The notes under the pieces: model-generated
Told to the model about the DNA's origin: nothing
The model's database searches: none
What the model saw: the letters and a program-made list of their open reading frames with translations, nothing else
Shown here: positions 24,549 through 32,463 of the stretch, in pieces
Layout: each line of letters begins with the position of its first letter
Position numbering within the stretch: the first letter of the stretch is position 1
Origin: JAJXUB01 sp047974805
GTDB taxonomy: Bacteria; Actinomycetota; Actinomycetes; Actinomycetales; Dermatophilaceae
Assembly (NCBI GenBank): GCA_047974805.1
Contig: JBKECS010000001.1
Location: 1-47,345, forward strand
Direction of reading: 5' to 3'
Length of the DNA stretch: 47,345 bases
Program-made: the position numbers and the translations under genes

Positions 24549-25526
24549 GTGAGCCGCACCGACGCCACCACACCCGTAGGTGATTCCCCGGTCCATGCGA
24601 CGCCCTATGTCGACTTGGACCGGTCCGGCTGGGCCCGGCTGCGCCGTAACATGCCGCTATCGCTGACCGCCGAGGACCTGTCTCGGTTGCGGGGCCTGTC
24701 CGATCGAGTCGATCTGGCGGAGGTCGAACAGATCTATTTGCCGATCTCGCGGCTGCTGAACTTCTATGTCGGGGCGAGCGCACGGCTACGCCAGACCACC
24801 AGCGACTTCCTCGGGGACACCCCCGCGCCGACCCCGTTCATCATCGGGGTGGCCGGCTCGGTGGCCGTGGGCAAGTCGACCACGGCGAGGATTCTGCGCG
24901 AGTTGCTCGCGCGCTGGCCGGACACTCCCAGGGTCGACCTCGTGACTACCGATGGTTTCCTCTTGCCCAACGCCGAGTTGGAACGTCGAGGGCTGTTGCA
25001 GCGCAAAGGATTCCCCGAGTCCTACGATCGGCGGGCGCTGTTGCGCTTCGTCGCCGACATCAAGTCCGGAGTGCCCACCGTGCGCGCTCCGGTGTACTCC
25101 CATCTGACCTACGACATCGTCCCGGATCAGATGATCACGGTGAGCGCCCCGGATGTCCTCATCGTCGAAGGACTCAACGTCCTGCAGGTGCCCCAGACGC
25201 GGCACGATCGCAGCGGCAGTCTGGCGGTCAGCGACTTCTTCGACTTCTCCGTCTATGTCCACGCCCCCCTGGCGTGCCTTCGGCAGTGGTACGTCGAACG
25301 GTTCCTCCGGCTGCGCGAGACGGCATTCGCCAACCCGCAGTCCTACTTCCACCGGTATGCCAATCTGACCGACGAGCAGGCCCGGCATACCGCGCTGGGC
25401 ATCTGGGCACGGACCAACGAGCCGAATCTTCGCGAGAACATCCGTCCCACCAGGGGGCGGGCGACGCTGGTGCTGTCCAAGGACGAGAACCACGCGGTGT
25501 CACGAGTGCGGCTGCGCAAGTTGTAG
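24549..25526 (+). CDS. coaA: Type I pantothenate kinase
   Basis: A 325-residue bacterial-type CoaA that phosphorylates pantothenate, the first step of CoA synthesis. Walker A GSVAVGKST lies at 103-111. The substrate region VTTDGFLLPN and EGLNVLQ, and the C-terminal LRENIRPTRGRATLVLSKDENHAV, are all characteristic. GTG 24549 is the only start near the family's N-terminus, with CACAAT six bases before it. It is divergent from glmS. Confidence 0.96.
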   Translation: MSRTDATTPVGDSPVHATPYVDLDRSGWARLRRNMPLSLTAEDLSRLRGLSDRVDLAEVEQIYLPISRLLNFYVGASARLRQTTSDFLGDTPAPTPFIIGVAGSVAVGKSTTARILRELLARWPDTPRVDLVTTDGFLLPNAELERRGLLQRKGFPESYDRRALLRFVADIKSGVPTVRAPVYSHLTYDIVPDQMITVSAPDVLIVEGLNVLQVPQTRHDRSGSLAVSDFFDFSVYVHAPLACLRQWYVERFLRLRETAFANPQSYFHRYANLTDEQARHTALGIWARTNEPNLRENIRPTRGRATLVLSKDENHAVSRVRLRKL

Positions 25527-25560
25527 CCGCGACGGCACCGACGACGGCCGAGGCGATGTC

Positions 25561-25637
25561 GACAAGGGAACCCGGAGCTTCGCTAGGGAAGATTTCCCTT
25601 GTCAAGCTCGGGTTTCCCACCTGAGGCGTAAAACCGG
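25561..25637. repeat. Intergenic hairpin repeat, copy B
   Basis: Second copy of the element at 7399-7478. It holds CTTCGCTAG (25578-25586), TTCCCTTGTCAA and the 3' block ending AGGCGTAAAACCGG (25624-25637). It can fold as a long imperfect hairpin in which AACCCGGAGCTT pairs with AAGCTCGGGTTT (one bulge) around an inner AGGGAA/TTCCCT stem. It lies between the convergent coaA and transglycosylase genes and probably terminates both. Confidence 0.65.
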
Positions 25638-25638
25638 A

Positions 25639-26367
25639 TCAGTACCAGTGCGGGGAGCGGGACTGCCAGGCGCCCAGGGCGTTGCACGGTGTCCCGTACC
25701 GGGACTTGATGTAGCCCAGGCCCCAACGAATCTGGGTCACCGGATTGGTCTGCCAATCCGCCCCGGCGCTAGCCATCTTCGAGGCCGGCAGGGCCTGCGG
25801 GATGCCCCCGGCACCCGAATAGGGGTTGGTGGCCTTGTAGTTCCAGCGAGATTCGCCGTTCCATAGCGTGACCAGACAACTGAACTGGCTGTCGCTGAAG
25901 CCGAATTCCGGCAGCATGGCGCGGGCCGCGCCTTGCGGGTCCGATACCGCGTTGGCGATGAGTTGCTTTCGCTGCGCTTCGCGGGCCGCGCGCGCCTTGG
26001 CTGCAGCCCGCTCTTTGGCCAGTTTCTCGGCCCTGACCCGAGCCGCTTCCTGGGCTTTGCCGGCCGCTGCGTTCTGAGCGGTCAACGCGTCGTTGCGGGC
26101 GCTGACCAGCCGTTTCGCGTCGGCCACCTGTTGGTCCGCCTGAGCTTTAGCCTGATCCGCCGCGGCCGGGGTCATGGTCAACGCGGCGGCGGCGCTTTCA
26201 GATCGGGCGGTCGAGGTCGGGTTCGTCGCCGCCGCTGCACCGGCGGCGATCAGGGCGATCGCGAAGCTGCCACCTACAGCTGGGGTGGCCAACGCTTTGG
26301 CGCTGGCAAGGCGCGAGCGGGATGGCCCGGCGTGCCGGGCCGCATGTCGGCCCTCGTAGCGACTCAC
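25639..26367 (-). CDS. Exported transglycosylase-like cell-wall protein
   Basis: A 242-residue protein. A basic N-terminus is followed by a hydrophobic signal or anchor segment (about 25-45). An Ala/Lys/Arg/Gln-rich coiled coil spans about 70-135. The C-terminal domain resembles the lytic-transglycosylase-like domain of actinobacterial aggregation-promoting proteins: LVTLWNGESRWNYKATNPYS with the catalytic-type Glu, GAGGIPQALP, and WGLGYIKSRYGTPCNALGAW. It probably cleaves peptidoglycan outside the cell. GTG 26367 is preferred, with GAAGAGAG upstream; ATG 26391 is possible. The coiled coil suggests it binds a partner or spans the wall. Confidence 0.75.
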   Translation of the reverse strand: MSRYEGRHAARHAGPSRSRLASAKALATPAVGGSFAIALIAAGAAAATNPTSTARSESAAAALTMTPAAADQAKAQADQQVADAKRLVSARNDALTAQNAAAGKAQEAARVRAEKLAKERAAAKARAAREAQRKQLIANAVSDPQGAARAMLPEFGFSDSQFSCLVTLWNGESRWNYKATNPYSGAGGIPQALPASKMASAGADWQTNPVTQIRWGLGYIKSRYGTPCNALGAWQSRSPHWY

Positions 26368-26466
26368 GTTGCGTGGCTCTCTTCGAAACATCTCAGCAGC
26401 ACGCAAGGCCGCCGATCGGTGTGGACGAGATCACGACTCACCCGCGAGCCGTGTTATGAAACCGTG

Positions 26467-26495
26467 ACTTTAACAATTCCTGACCCACACTTCAA
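26467..26495 (-). promoter_or_regulatory. Promoter of the transglycosylase-like gene
   Basis: On the minus strand TTGAAG (26490-26495) and TAAAGT (26467-26472) are spaced by exactly 17 bp in a locally AT-rich stretch. It gives a leader of about 90 nt. I looked for a c-di-AMP (ydaO) riboswitch there and did not see one. Confidence 0.55.
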
Positions 26496-26603
26496 CTTAA
26501 AACGTACATCTGTGGAATACCCCGTCCCGTATCGGTTCCCAGAGGTGGCCTGGGCTACGTCCGGATCGTCATGGGTCATAGCACCTCACCGGCAGCAGCC
26601 GAT

Positions 26604-27941
26604 TCACAACTCGCTGCCTTCGAGCAGGTCGGTGACCAACGCGGCGATCGGCGAGCGCTCCGATCGAGTCAGGGTGATATGGGCGAACAGCGGATGACCT
26701 TTGAGCTTTTCGATGACGGCAGCGACCCCGTCGTGTCGGCCCACGCGAAGGTTGTCCCGTTGTGCCACGTCGTGGGTGAGTACCACCTTGGAGTTCTGCC
26801 CGACCCGGGACAGCACGGTAAGCAGCACGTTGCGTTCCAGGGACTGCGCCTCGTCGACGATGACGAAGGCGTCGTGCAGGGATCGGCCCCGGATGTGGGT
26901 CAGCGGCAGCACCTCGAGCATGCCCCGATCCATCACTTCCTCGACTACTTCACGGGACACTAGCGCGCCGAGGGTGTCAAAGACGGCCTGAGCCCAGGGG
27001 TTCATCTTCTCGCCCTGATCCCCGGGAAGATAGCCCAGCTCTTGGCCGCCGACGGCATACAGCGGCCGAAACACGATGACCTGGCGCTGAGTCCGACGCT
27101 CCATGACGTTTTCTAGACCGGCGCAGAGAGCAAGCGCTGATTTGCCCGTGCCCGCCTTCCCACCCAGGGAGACGATTCCGACGTCCGGATCGAGCAGCAG
27201 GTCTAGCGCGATGCGCTGCTCGGCCGATCTGCCGTGCAACCCGAAGGCGTCCCGGTCCCCGCGAACCAACCGGATCTGTTTGTCCGGGCCGACCCGGCCA
27301 AGGCCGGAGCTGCGCGGCCCAAGGATCTTCAGCCCGGTGTGGCACGGCAGTTCGGCCGCCTGAGCGTGGTCGATTCGCCCGTGCTCGTAGAGCGCGTCCA
27401 AGTCCTCCGCCGCGACGTCGAGTTCGACCATCCCGGTCCACCCGGAGTCCACAGTCTGCTCGTGGCGGTATTCCTCCGCGTCGAGTCCCACCGCGCTGGC
27501 CTTGACGCGCATCGGGAGGTCCTTGCTGACCACACAGACGTCCCGCCCCTCGTTGGCCAGGTTGCGAGCCACGGCGAGGATCCGGGTGTCGTTGTCGCCA
27601 AGGCGGAAACCGGCCGGCAGGCTCATCGGATCGGTGTGGTTCAGCTCCACCCTCAGGGTGCCGCCGTCCTCACCGATCGGCACGGGCGCATCCAGTCGAC
27701 CGTGCCGGATGCGCAAGTCATCGAGCAGCCGCAGCGCCTGTCGGGCGAAGTAGCCCAACTCCGGGTGATGGCGCTTGCCCTCCAATTCGGTGACCACGAC
27801 CACGGGCAGGACGACCTCGTGCTCTTTGAAGCGCTCGATGGCGCGGGGGTCGGAGAGCAGGACGCTCGTGTCGACCACGAAGGTGCGGGCTGTGGCGATT
27901 GGTTCGACCGTGCCGATGGGTGTCGTCGGTGTTGTGGCCAC
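26604..27941 (-). CDS. PIN-domain/PhoH ATPase fusion (PhoH2-type)
   Basis: A 445-residue two-domain protein. The N-terminal PIN nuclease starts TFVVDTSVLLSDP (first metal Asp about 24) and has ELEGKRHHPELGYFAR and GDNDTRILAVA acidic positions. The C-terminal PhoH ATPase has Walker A GGKAGTGKSALAL at about 263 and Walker B FVIVDEAQSLERN. Mycobacterial PhoH2 is a sequence-specific RNA helicase and RNase toxin paired with a small antitoxin. The start is GTG 27941, with CGAGGAGG five bases upstream; the longer open frame to 28184 has no such signal. No certain antitoxin gene is seen upstream. Confidence 0.9.
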   Translation of the reverse strand: MATTPTTPIGTVEPIATARTFVVDTSVLLSDPRAIERFKEHEVVLPVVVVTELEGKRHHPELGYFARQALRLLDDLRIRHGRLDAPVPIGEDGGTLRVELNHTDPMSLPAGFRLGDNDTRILAVARNLANEGRDVCVVSKDLPMRVKASAVGLDAEEYRHEQTVDSGWTGMVELDVAAEDLDALYEHGRIDHAQAAELPCHTGLKILGPRSSGLGRVGPDKQIRLVRGDRDAFGLHGRSAEQRIALDLLLDPDVGIVSLGGKAGTGKSALALCAGLENVMERRTQRQVIVFRPLYAVGGQELGYLPGDQGEKMNPWAQAVFDTLGALVSREVVEEVMDRGMLEVLPLTHIRGRSLHDAFVIVDEAQSLERNVLLTVLSRVGQNSKVVLTHDVAQRDNLRVGRHDGVAAVIEKLKGHPLFAHITLTRSERSPIAALVTDLLEGSEL

Positions 27942-28354
27942 AGCAGCCTCCTCGGGCATCGCGCGGCTATCCGGCGTATGCCTGGTCGCGGGTTCCGAAC
28001 CGGGACCTGACCGACCATTGGGGTCGATACCGGTACCGGCCTTCCCCACGGAGCGAGTGCTCCATTCGTCGGGCCTCCCGAACGCTTCGCCGGCGCGAAG
28101 TCGTATCCAGACCGTATGCCGGAAGGGGCAGCGGTGTGGCCCGACTCGCCGTAGGCACGTGGCTTTTGCCGGAATGTTGCCCACGCTTAACCGCAGCTAT
28201 ACAGCATGGACGACTCTCTCGTCAGACTACATCTCGGTGAGATTTTTCCGGGCTGAGTTCTCGCTGAGGGAAAACGTGAATATGGTAGTCCTCCAACGGC
28301 ACCTTCGTGGTGCCACAGAATGCCTGATGTCAACCGCAAGGTCCATCAGGTGGG

Positions 28355-28440
28355 TGGGGACCTCACAACGTCAGGGGACGACGGAAACGAGGTCAATGGG
28401 GACATCTGTGTGGGTCAGGGGACGACACGCACGGATGACC
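28355..28440. repeat. Imperfect tandem direct repeat, about 42-44 bp
   Basis: Each unit begins TGGGGAC (28355 and 28397) and contains an exact 13-mer GTCAGGGGACGAC (28370-28382 and 28414-28426). The spacing is regular while the sequence between is diverged, as expected for repeated regulator sites. Confidence 0.5.
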
Positions 28441-28448
28441 TAGGGAAG

Positions 28449-28486
28449 CCCAGAGTTCGCGGCGACTCGTCTCCGCGAACTCTGGG
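28449..28486. terminator. 14-bp hairpin upstream of the dehydrogenase gene
   Basis: CCCAGAGTTCGCGG (28449-28462) pairs perfectly with CCGCGAACTCTGGG (28473-28486), with a 3-bp inner GAC/GTC extension in the loop. It is 70 bp upstream of the next gene and could isolate it from upstream transcription. It is preceded by CTAGGGAAG, also found in repeat copy B. Confidence 0.5.
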
Positions 28487-28556
28487 TCTCACCACCGGGG
28501 TCCGCCGGTGGGCTGTCGTCCGGACGCGTCGCTTCGCAGCGGCATACCGTTGGTTC

Positions 28557-31091
28557 GTGCAGCACATCGTCAGCACCGCGCCGGGTGACAAGGCCACACC
28601 GGACCGGGCCGCCTCCTCGACAACGACGTGGCCGGGTCGAGCCCGGGTGGTCATCATCGGCGGCGGTGTCATCGGCACCTCGATCGCTTATCACCTTGCC
28701 AAGGCCGGCGAGCGGGATGTCGTCCTGCTCGAACGGGATCAGCTGACCTGCGGGACCACATGGCATGCGGCCGGGTTGATGACGACCTTCGGCTCCTTGT
28801 CGCAGACCACGACGGCGTTGCGGTTGTATTCCCGAGACCTGTATGCCGCGCTGGAGTCCGAAACCGGGCTGTCCACGGGCTTCCGGCCCGTCGGGCTCAT
28901 CGAGGCGGCCGCCGACCCGGTTCGGCTCGAGGAGTACCGCAGGGTGGCAGCCGTTCAGGCCCACCTCGGCCTCGAGGTGCACGAGATCGGCCCGGCGGAC
29001 ATTGCCGACCGGTTTCCGTGGGCGCGCACCGACGACCTCCTCGCCGGTTTCTGGGTCCCCGGGGACGGGCGGGTGAACCCGGTGGATCTCACAATGAGCC
29101 TGGCCAAGGGCGCCCGGGCCCGGGGGGTTCAGATCCGCGAGCAGGTCCGCGTCCTCGACGTGCTCACCACCAGCGCTCGCGTCACCGGTGTGCGCACGCA
29201 GGCCGGGGACATCGACGCAGAAGTCGTCGTTAATGCGGCGGGCATGTGGGCCCGCGAGCTCGGGGAACGCCAAGGTGTGGTCGTCCCGAACCAGGCGGCC
29301 GAGCATTACTACCTGATCACCGATGCCATCGCGGGCATCGACCCAGACGGACCCATCTTCGAGGACCCGGCCTCCTACGGCTATTACCGCGAAGAGGGCG
29401 GCGGGATGATGGTCGGGTTGTTCGAGCCTCGCGCGGCACCGTGGTCCCTGGCGGGTGTCCCGGATGCGGGATCGTTCCGGAGCCTGCCCCCGGATTGGGA
29501 TCGGATGGCACCGTATGTGCAGCGTGCCATGGACCGCGTCCCGATCACCAAGGAGGTCGGCATTCGCCGCTTCTTTTGCGGGCCGGAATCGTTCACAGCG
29601 GATCTGGCCCCGATCGTCGGTGAGTCGGCGACGCTCGACGGCTACTTCGTCTGCGCCGGGCTCAACTCCGTCGGGGTGCTCTCGGCGGGCGGTCTCGGCC
29701 GGATCATGGCCCACTGGATCATCGACGGCCATCCGGACGTGGATATCACCGGGTTCGATGCCCGGCGCACCCGGACTGAGCAGGTCACTCGTGCCTTCCG
29801 GGCCGACCGGCTGCCGGAGATCCTCGGCACCGTGTATGCCGCTCACCCGCCGAACAGCGCACTGGCCAGCGCCCGGGGGATCAAGCGGTCGCCGCTGCAT
29901 TCGGCCCTGACCGAGCTCGGCGCTCAATTCGTCGACACCTCCGGCTGGGAGTCCCCCACCGTGTTCTCCAGCCATGCCCCCGTTCCGGGATGGGGACCTC
30001 AACCGTGGTGGCCCGACTGGCGCGCCGAGCACGAGGCGGTCCGCGCGAGTGTGGGGTTGCTTGACATGTCCTTCATGGCGAAGTTCCTGGTCAGCGGGTC
30101 CGGAGCCGCCACGCTGGTGGACTGGCTGTCGACGGCGCCGGTGGCCGCGGGGCCGGGTCGGGTCACCTACACTGCGTGGCTGGACGAATGGGGCATGCTG
30201 ACCGCCGACGTCACCGTGAGCCACCTGGCCAAGGACCGGTTCCTCGTCGTGGCCTCCGACACATCCGCGGGCTCGGTCTTCGCCCAGCTGCAACGGGGAG
30301 CTCGCCAGGTGACGCCTGGACCGGTGACCGTGGCCGATGTCACCGGAGCGTGGGCGCTGCTGTCGGTGCAAGGTCCCAACGCGCGGGACCTGCTGGCCGC
30401 GGTCTCGCCGAACGACCTGTCACCGCAGGGATTCGCCTTTCGGGATGCGCGGTGGGTCGAGATCGGCATGGTGGCTGTGTGGGCCCAACGGATCAGCTAC
30501 GTCGGTGAACTCGGCTGGGAGCTGTTCGTCCCGGTCGAGTCCGCGGCATACGTGCACGACGTACTCGTCAGCGCCGGCGCCGACCTGGGCCTGCGGCACG
30601 TGGGTCTGAGCGCGCTGGCCTCGCTGCGGCTGGAGAAGGGATACCGGGACTTCGGGCACGACATCGACAACACCGACGACCCGTATACGGCCGGGCTCGG
30701 GTTCGTCGTGGCGTTGGACAAGCCCGGGGGATTCCGCGGGCACGAGAGCGCGAGGGCCGTGCAGGCTCAGCCCCGGCATCAACGACTGATCTCTGTGCTC
30801 GTCCCACAGATGAGGACACCGTTGGTGCATGGCGAGCTCCTAAACCGGGATGGGGCCGTGGTCGGGTTGGTCCGCTCCGGGTCGTTCGGCTGGACCCTCG
30901 GTGGAGCCGTCGGGCTGGCGATGGTCACCCGCGGCGACGCCAGCCCGGCGGGTGTGGACCGCGCCTGGCTAGCCAGCGGGGTTTGGACACTCGAGGTGGC
31001 CGGGCGTCGTTATGCCGCGCAGGTGTCGCTGACCGGCCCGTACGACCCGGCCTCGCTGCGGGCTCAGGGTGGATCGGTAACACAAAGTTAA
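28557..31091 (+). CDS. FAD-dependent dehydrogenase/GcvT fusion (dimethylglycine or sarcosine dehydrogenase-like)
   Basis: An 844-residue two-part enzyme. The N-terminal DAO-type oxidoreductase has the FAD dinucleotide motif VVIIGGGVIGTSIAYHLAKAG (31-51). The GTTWHAAGLM segment contains the Trp-His pair whose His carries covalent FAD in dimethylglycine dehydrogenase. From about residue 470 the protein is GcvT-like: a FAO-type linker, SVGLLDMSFMAKF, and a C-terminal barrel with RLEKGYRDFGHDIDNTDDP and the GxxxxG-type end. Such enzymes demethylate N-methylglycines and pass one-carbon units to tetrahydrofolate. GTG 28557 is chosen: TACCGT lies six bases before it, and there is no binding site. 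The substrate is inferred. Confidence 0.82.
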   Translation: MQHIVSTAPGDKATPDRAASSTTTWPGRARVVIIGGGVIGTSIAYHLAKAGERDVVLLERDQLTCGTTWHAAGLMTTFGSLSQTTTALRLYSRDLYAALESETGLSTGFRPVGLIEAAADPVRLEEYRRVAAVQAHLGLEVHEIGPADIADRFPWARTDDLLAGFWVPGDGRVNPVDLTMSLAKGARARGVQIREQVRVLDVLTTSARVTGVRTQAGDIDAEVVVNAAGMWARELGERQGVVVPNQAAEHYYLITDAIAGIDPDGPIFEDPASYGYYREEGGGMMVGLFEPRAAPWSLAGVPDAGSFRSLPPDWDRMAPYVQRAMDRVPITKEVGIRRFFCGPESFTADLAPIVGESATLDGYFVCAGLNSVGVLSAGGLGRIMAHWIIDGHPDVDITGFDARRTRTEQVTRAFRADRLPEILGTVYAAHPPNSALASARGIKRSPLHSALTELGAQFVDTSGWESPTVFSSHAPVPGWGPQPWWPDWRAEHEAVRASVGLLDMSFMAKFLVSGSGAATLVDWLSTAPVAAGPGRVTYTAWLDEWGMLTADVTVSHLAKDRFLVVASDTSAGSVFAQLQRGARQVTPGPVTVADVTGAWALLSVQGPNARDLLAAVSPNDLSPQGFAFRDARWVEIGMVAVWAQRISYVGELGWELFVPVESAAYVHDVLVSAGADLGLRHVGLSALASLRLEKGYRDFGHDIDNTDDPYTAGLGFVVALDKPGGFRGHESARAVQAQPRHQRLISVLVPQMRTPLVHGELLNRDGAVVGLVRSGSFGWTLGGAVGLAMVTRGDASPAGVDRAWLASGVWTLEVAGRRYAAQVSLTGPYDPASLRAQGGSVTQS

Positions 31092-31129
31092 CGCTGCGCT
31101 GCTGTGCCGCGCCGCCGTGGACGGGCACC

Positions 31130-31477
31130 ATGGTGGGTATGGAGGAGACTGCCCACCCGGCTCTGGTGGGTCGAGCCTGGACGTCGGTCCTGGATCTGCC
31201 GAGCCCGGATCGCCGGGTTGTAGTCATCGGTGGCGACCCCATGGCAGCCTGGTGGGTGCGCGATTGTGTGCGGCTCGAGCGCGAGGTCGTGGTGTTGGCG
31301 CGCCGGATCTGCGATGACCTGCTGGACCTCCTGGTCGAGCACCGCATCGACTGGCAGCGGCGAGACCCGGTGCCGGGTGACCTCGATGAAGCGTGGGCGG
31401 TGCATGTGGCGACCGCGGATGAGGGCGTCGCCGCATCGGTCCGGGGCTGGATCGGCGCCCGTCGGCACGCAACCTGA
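31130..31477 (+). CDS. Small Rossmann protein resembling the N-terminal part of sirohaem synthase
   Basis: A 115-residue protein with VVVIGGDPMAAWWVRDCVRLEREVVVL-type beta-alpha-beta sequence (written in parts: RRVVVIGGDPMAAWW, then EREVVVLARRI). DLDEAWAVHVATADEGVAASVRGW follows, the same order as the precorrin-2 dehydrogenase module of CysG/MET8. It ends where that module's dimerisation domain and the CysG methyltransferase would begin, so it is a stand-alone fragment. Start is ATG 31130 or 31139; neither has a good binding site. It lies 38 bp after the dehydrogenase. It may be a degraded gene or a small NAD-binding protein. Confidence 0.55.
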   Translation: MVGMEETAHPALVGRAWTSVLDLPSPDRRVVVIGGDPMAAWWVRDCVRLEREVVVLARRICDDLLDLLVEHRIDWQRRDPVPGDLDEAWAVHVATADEGVAASVRGWIGARRHAT

Positions 31478-31514
31478 CCTCGGGCTGCTGATCCTCGGCC
31501 CGGTGTGAGGTCAG
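31474..31514. terminator. Bidirectional terminator before uppS
   Basis: CTGACCTC (31474-31481) pairs with GAGGTCAG (31507-31514), with an inner GGGC/GCCC-type stem. It overlaps the stop of the small Rossmann gene and lies ten bases from the uppS stop (convergent). Confidence 0.55.
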
Positions 31515-31523
31515 TCCGGGCGG

Positions 31524-32285
31524 CTAGTGCCCGTACCGGCGGTTACGGGCGCCATAGGCGCGCAGGGCGCGAAGGAAGTCGACCCGCCGGAAGTCCGGCC
31601 AATAGGCCTCGCAGAAATAGAACTCACTCAGCGCGCTTTGCCAGAGCAGGAAGCCACCGAGACGCTGTTCCCCGGAGGTGCGGATGACCAGGTCCGGATC
31701 GGGTTGGCCTTTGGTGTAGAGGTGTTCGGCGATGTGGTCGACGGTGATGTCTTCGGCGAGGTCTTCTAGGGCCGTTCCTTTGCTCGCGTGTTCACGAAGC
31801 AGCGACCGGACCGCGTCGGCGATCTCCAGACGCCCCCCATAGCCCACGGCGACATTGACCAACATGCCGGAGCTGTCGGCCGTGGCCGCCTGGGCTGAGC
31901 GGAGGGCCTGGCGGGTTGGCGCCGGCAGGATGTCCAGCGCGCCCACGGGATGGAGGCGCCATCGGCCATCGCCGGCCAGGTCCGTGACAGTGTTTTCGAT
32001 GATCTTCAGCAGGGGGGCGAGTTCGCTCTCGGGACGGTTGAGGTTGTCCGTCGAGAGCAGCCATAGGGTGACGATCTCCACGCCGACTTCGTCGCACCAG
32101 GTCAGCAGGTTGGCGATGTTGTCGGCTCCGGCCTGGTGACCGCTGGCGGTATCGGTGCCGCGAAGCTTCGCCCAGCGACGGTTGCCGTCCAGCATCACGC
32201 CGACATGTCGCGGGATCGCCTGCGGCGGCAACGACTTCGCCAGACGACGTTCATAGGCGGCATACAGCAAATCGCTCACCGCCAC
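31524..32285 (-). CDS. Isoprenyl (cis-prenyl) transferase, UppS family
   Basis: A 253-residue cis-prenyltransferase. The diphosphate-binding signature HVGVMLDGNRRWAK is near residue 27, TLWLLSTDNLNRP in the middle, and LVIRTSGEQRLGGFLLWQSALSEFYFCEAYWPDF (in parts: RTSGEQRLGGF, EFYF) at the C-terminus. It builds the polyprenyl diphosphate carrier lipid, or a short Z-prenyl precursor as for mycobacterial Rv1086, which sits in the same neighbourhood. Start GTG 32285 has GGGAAGGGAA upstream; GTG 32279 is also possible. The frame open to 32504 overlaps the hemolysin III promoter. Confidence 0.9.
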   Translation of the reverse strand: MAVSDLLYAAYERRLAKSLPPQAIPRHVGVMLDGNRRWAKLRGTDTASGHQAGADNIANLLTWCDEVGVEIVTLWLLSTDNLNRPESELAPLLKIIENTVTDLAGDGRWRLHPVGALDILPAPTRQALRSAQAATADSSGMLVNVAVGYGGRLEIADAVRSLLREHASKGTALEDLAEDITVDHIAEHLYTKGQPDPDLVIRTSGEQRLGGFLLWQSALSEFYFCEAYWPDFRRVDFLRALRAYGARNRRYGH

Positions 32286-32430
32286 GGCAATTCCCTTCCC
32301 TGAACGACCCTGGAGCATGCGCCGGAATGCCGACGCGCATCGTGCGGGCACCCACCGGGGGCCCGGCACCGTTCTTACCGTACCGCCAGGGCCTGGAGGG
32401 ACGCGGGACCTGGCCCGCGGAGCCTGGCTC

Positions 32431-32450
32431 AACCTACGCCATCGTAGGTT
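32431..32450. promoter_or_regulatory. Perfect palindrome at the hemolysin III promoter (probable operator)
   Basis: AACCTACG-CCAT-CGTAGGTT, 8-bp arms with no mismatch. It ends one base before the predicted -10 (TATCCT, 32451-32456), so it would sit between -35 and -10. The form suggests a TetR- or GntR-like dimer site. The regulator is unknown. Confidence 0.6.
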
Positions 32451-32456
32451 TATCCT
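32451..32456 (+). promoter_or_regulatory. Leaderless -10 of hemolysin III gene
   Basis: TATCCT, seven bases before ATG 32464, with no ribosome binding site. It directly abuts the palindrome at 32431-32450. Confidence 0.45.
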
Positions 32457-32463
32457 TGTCGGC

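Larger units (their letters stand above)
27942..28556. other. 615-bp divergent intergenic region
   Basis: No convincing gene. It holds a possible minus-strand promoter for phoH (CTGACG near 28220-28224 and TATAGC near 28197-28202), a small hairpin GGCACC-TTCGT-GGTGCC at 28298-28314, direct repeats at 28355-28440, a 14-bp hairpin at 28449-28486 and a -10-like TACCGT at 28545-28550. The stretch 28150-28330 is richer in A and T than its surroundings. Three GGCATAC-type motifs fall in it (27976, 28114, 28541). Confidence 0.6.

Noticed and set aside
26368..26603. c-di-AMP (ydaO) riboswitch upstream of the wall hydrolase
   Set aside because: The leader is only about 90 nt and the expected conserved blocks are not visible.
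27967..28158. 63-codon minus-strand frame just upstream of phoH as an antitoxin
   Set aside because: No ribosome binding site, very basic composition and no recognisable antitoxin feature; kept only as an item to check.
28440..30371. 643-codon open frame on the minus strand opposite the GcvT-fusion dehydrogenase
   Set aside because: Antisense shadow of a recognised enzyme; composition is His/Arg/Gly-rich and no family is recognisable.
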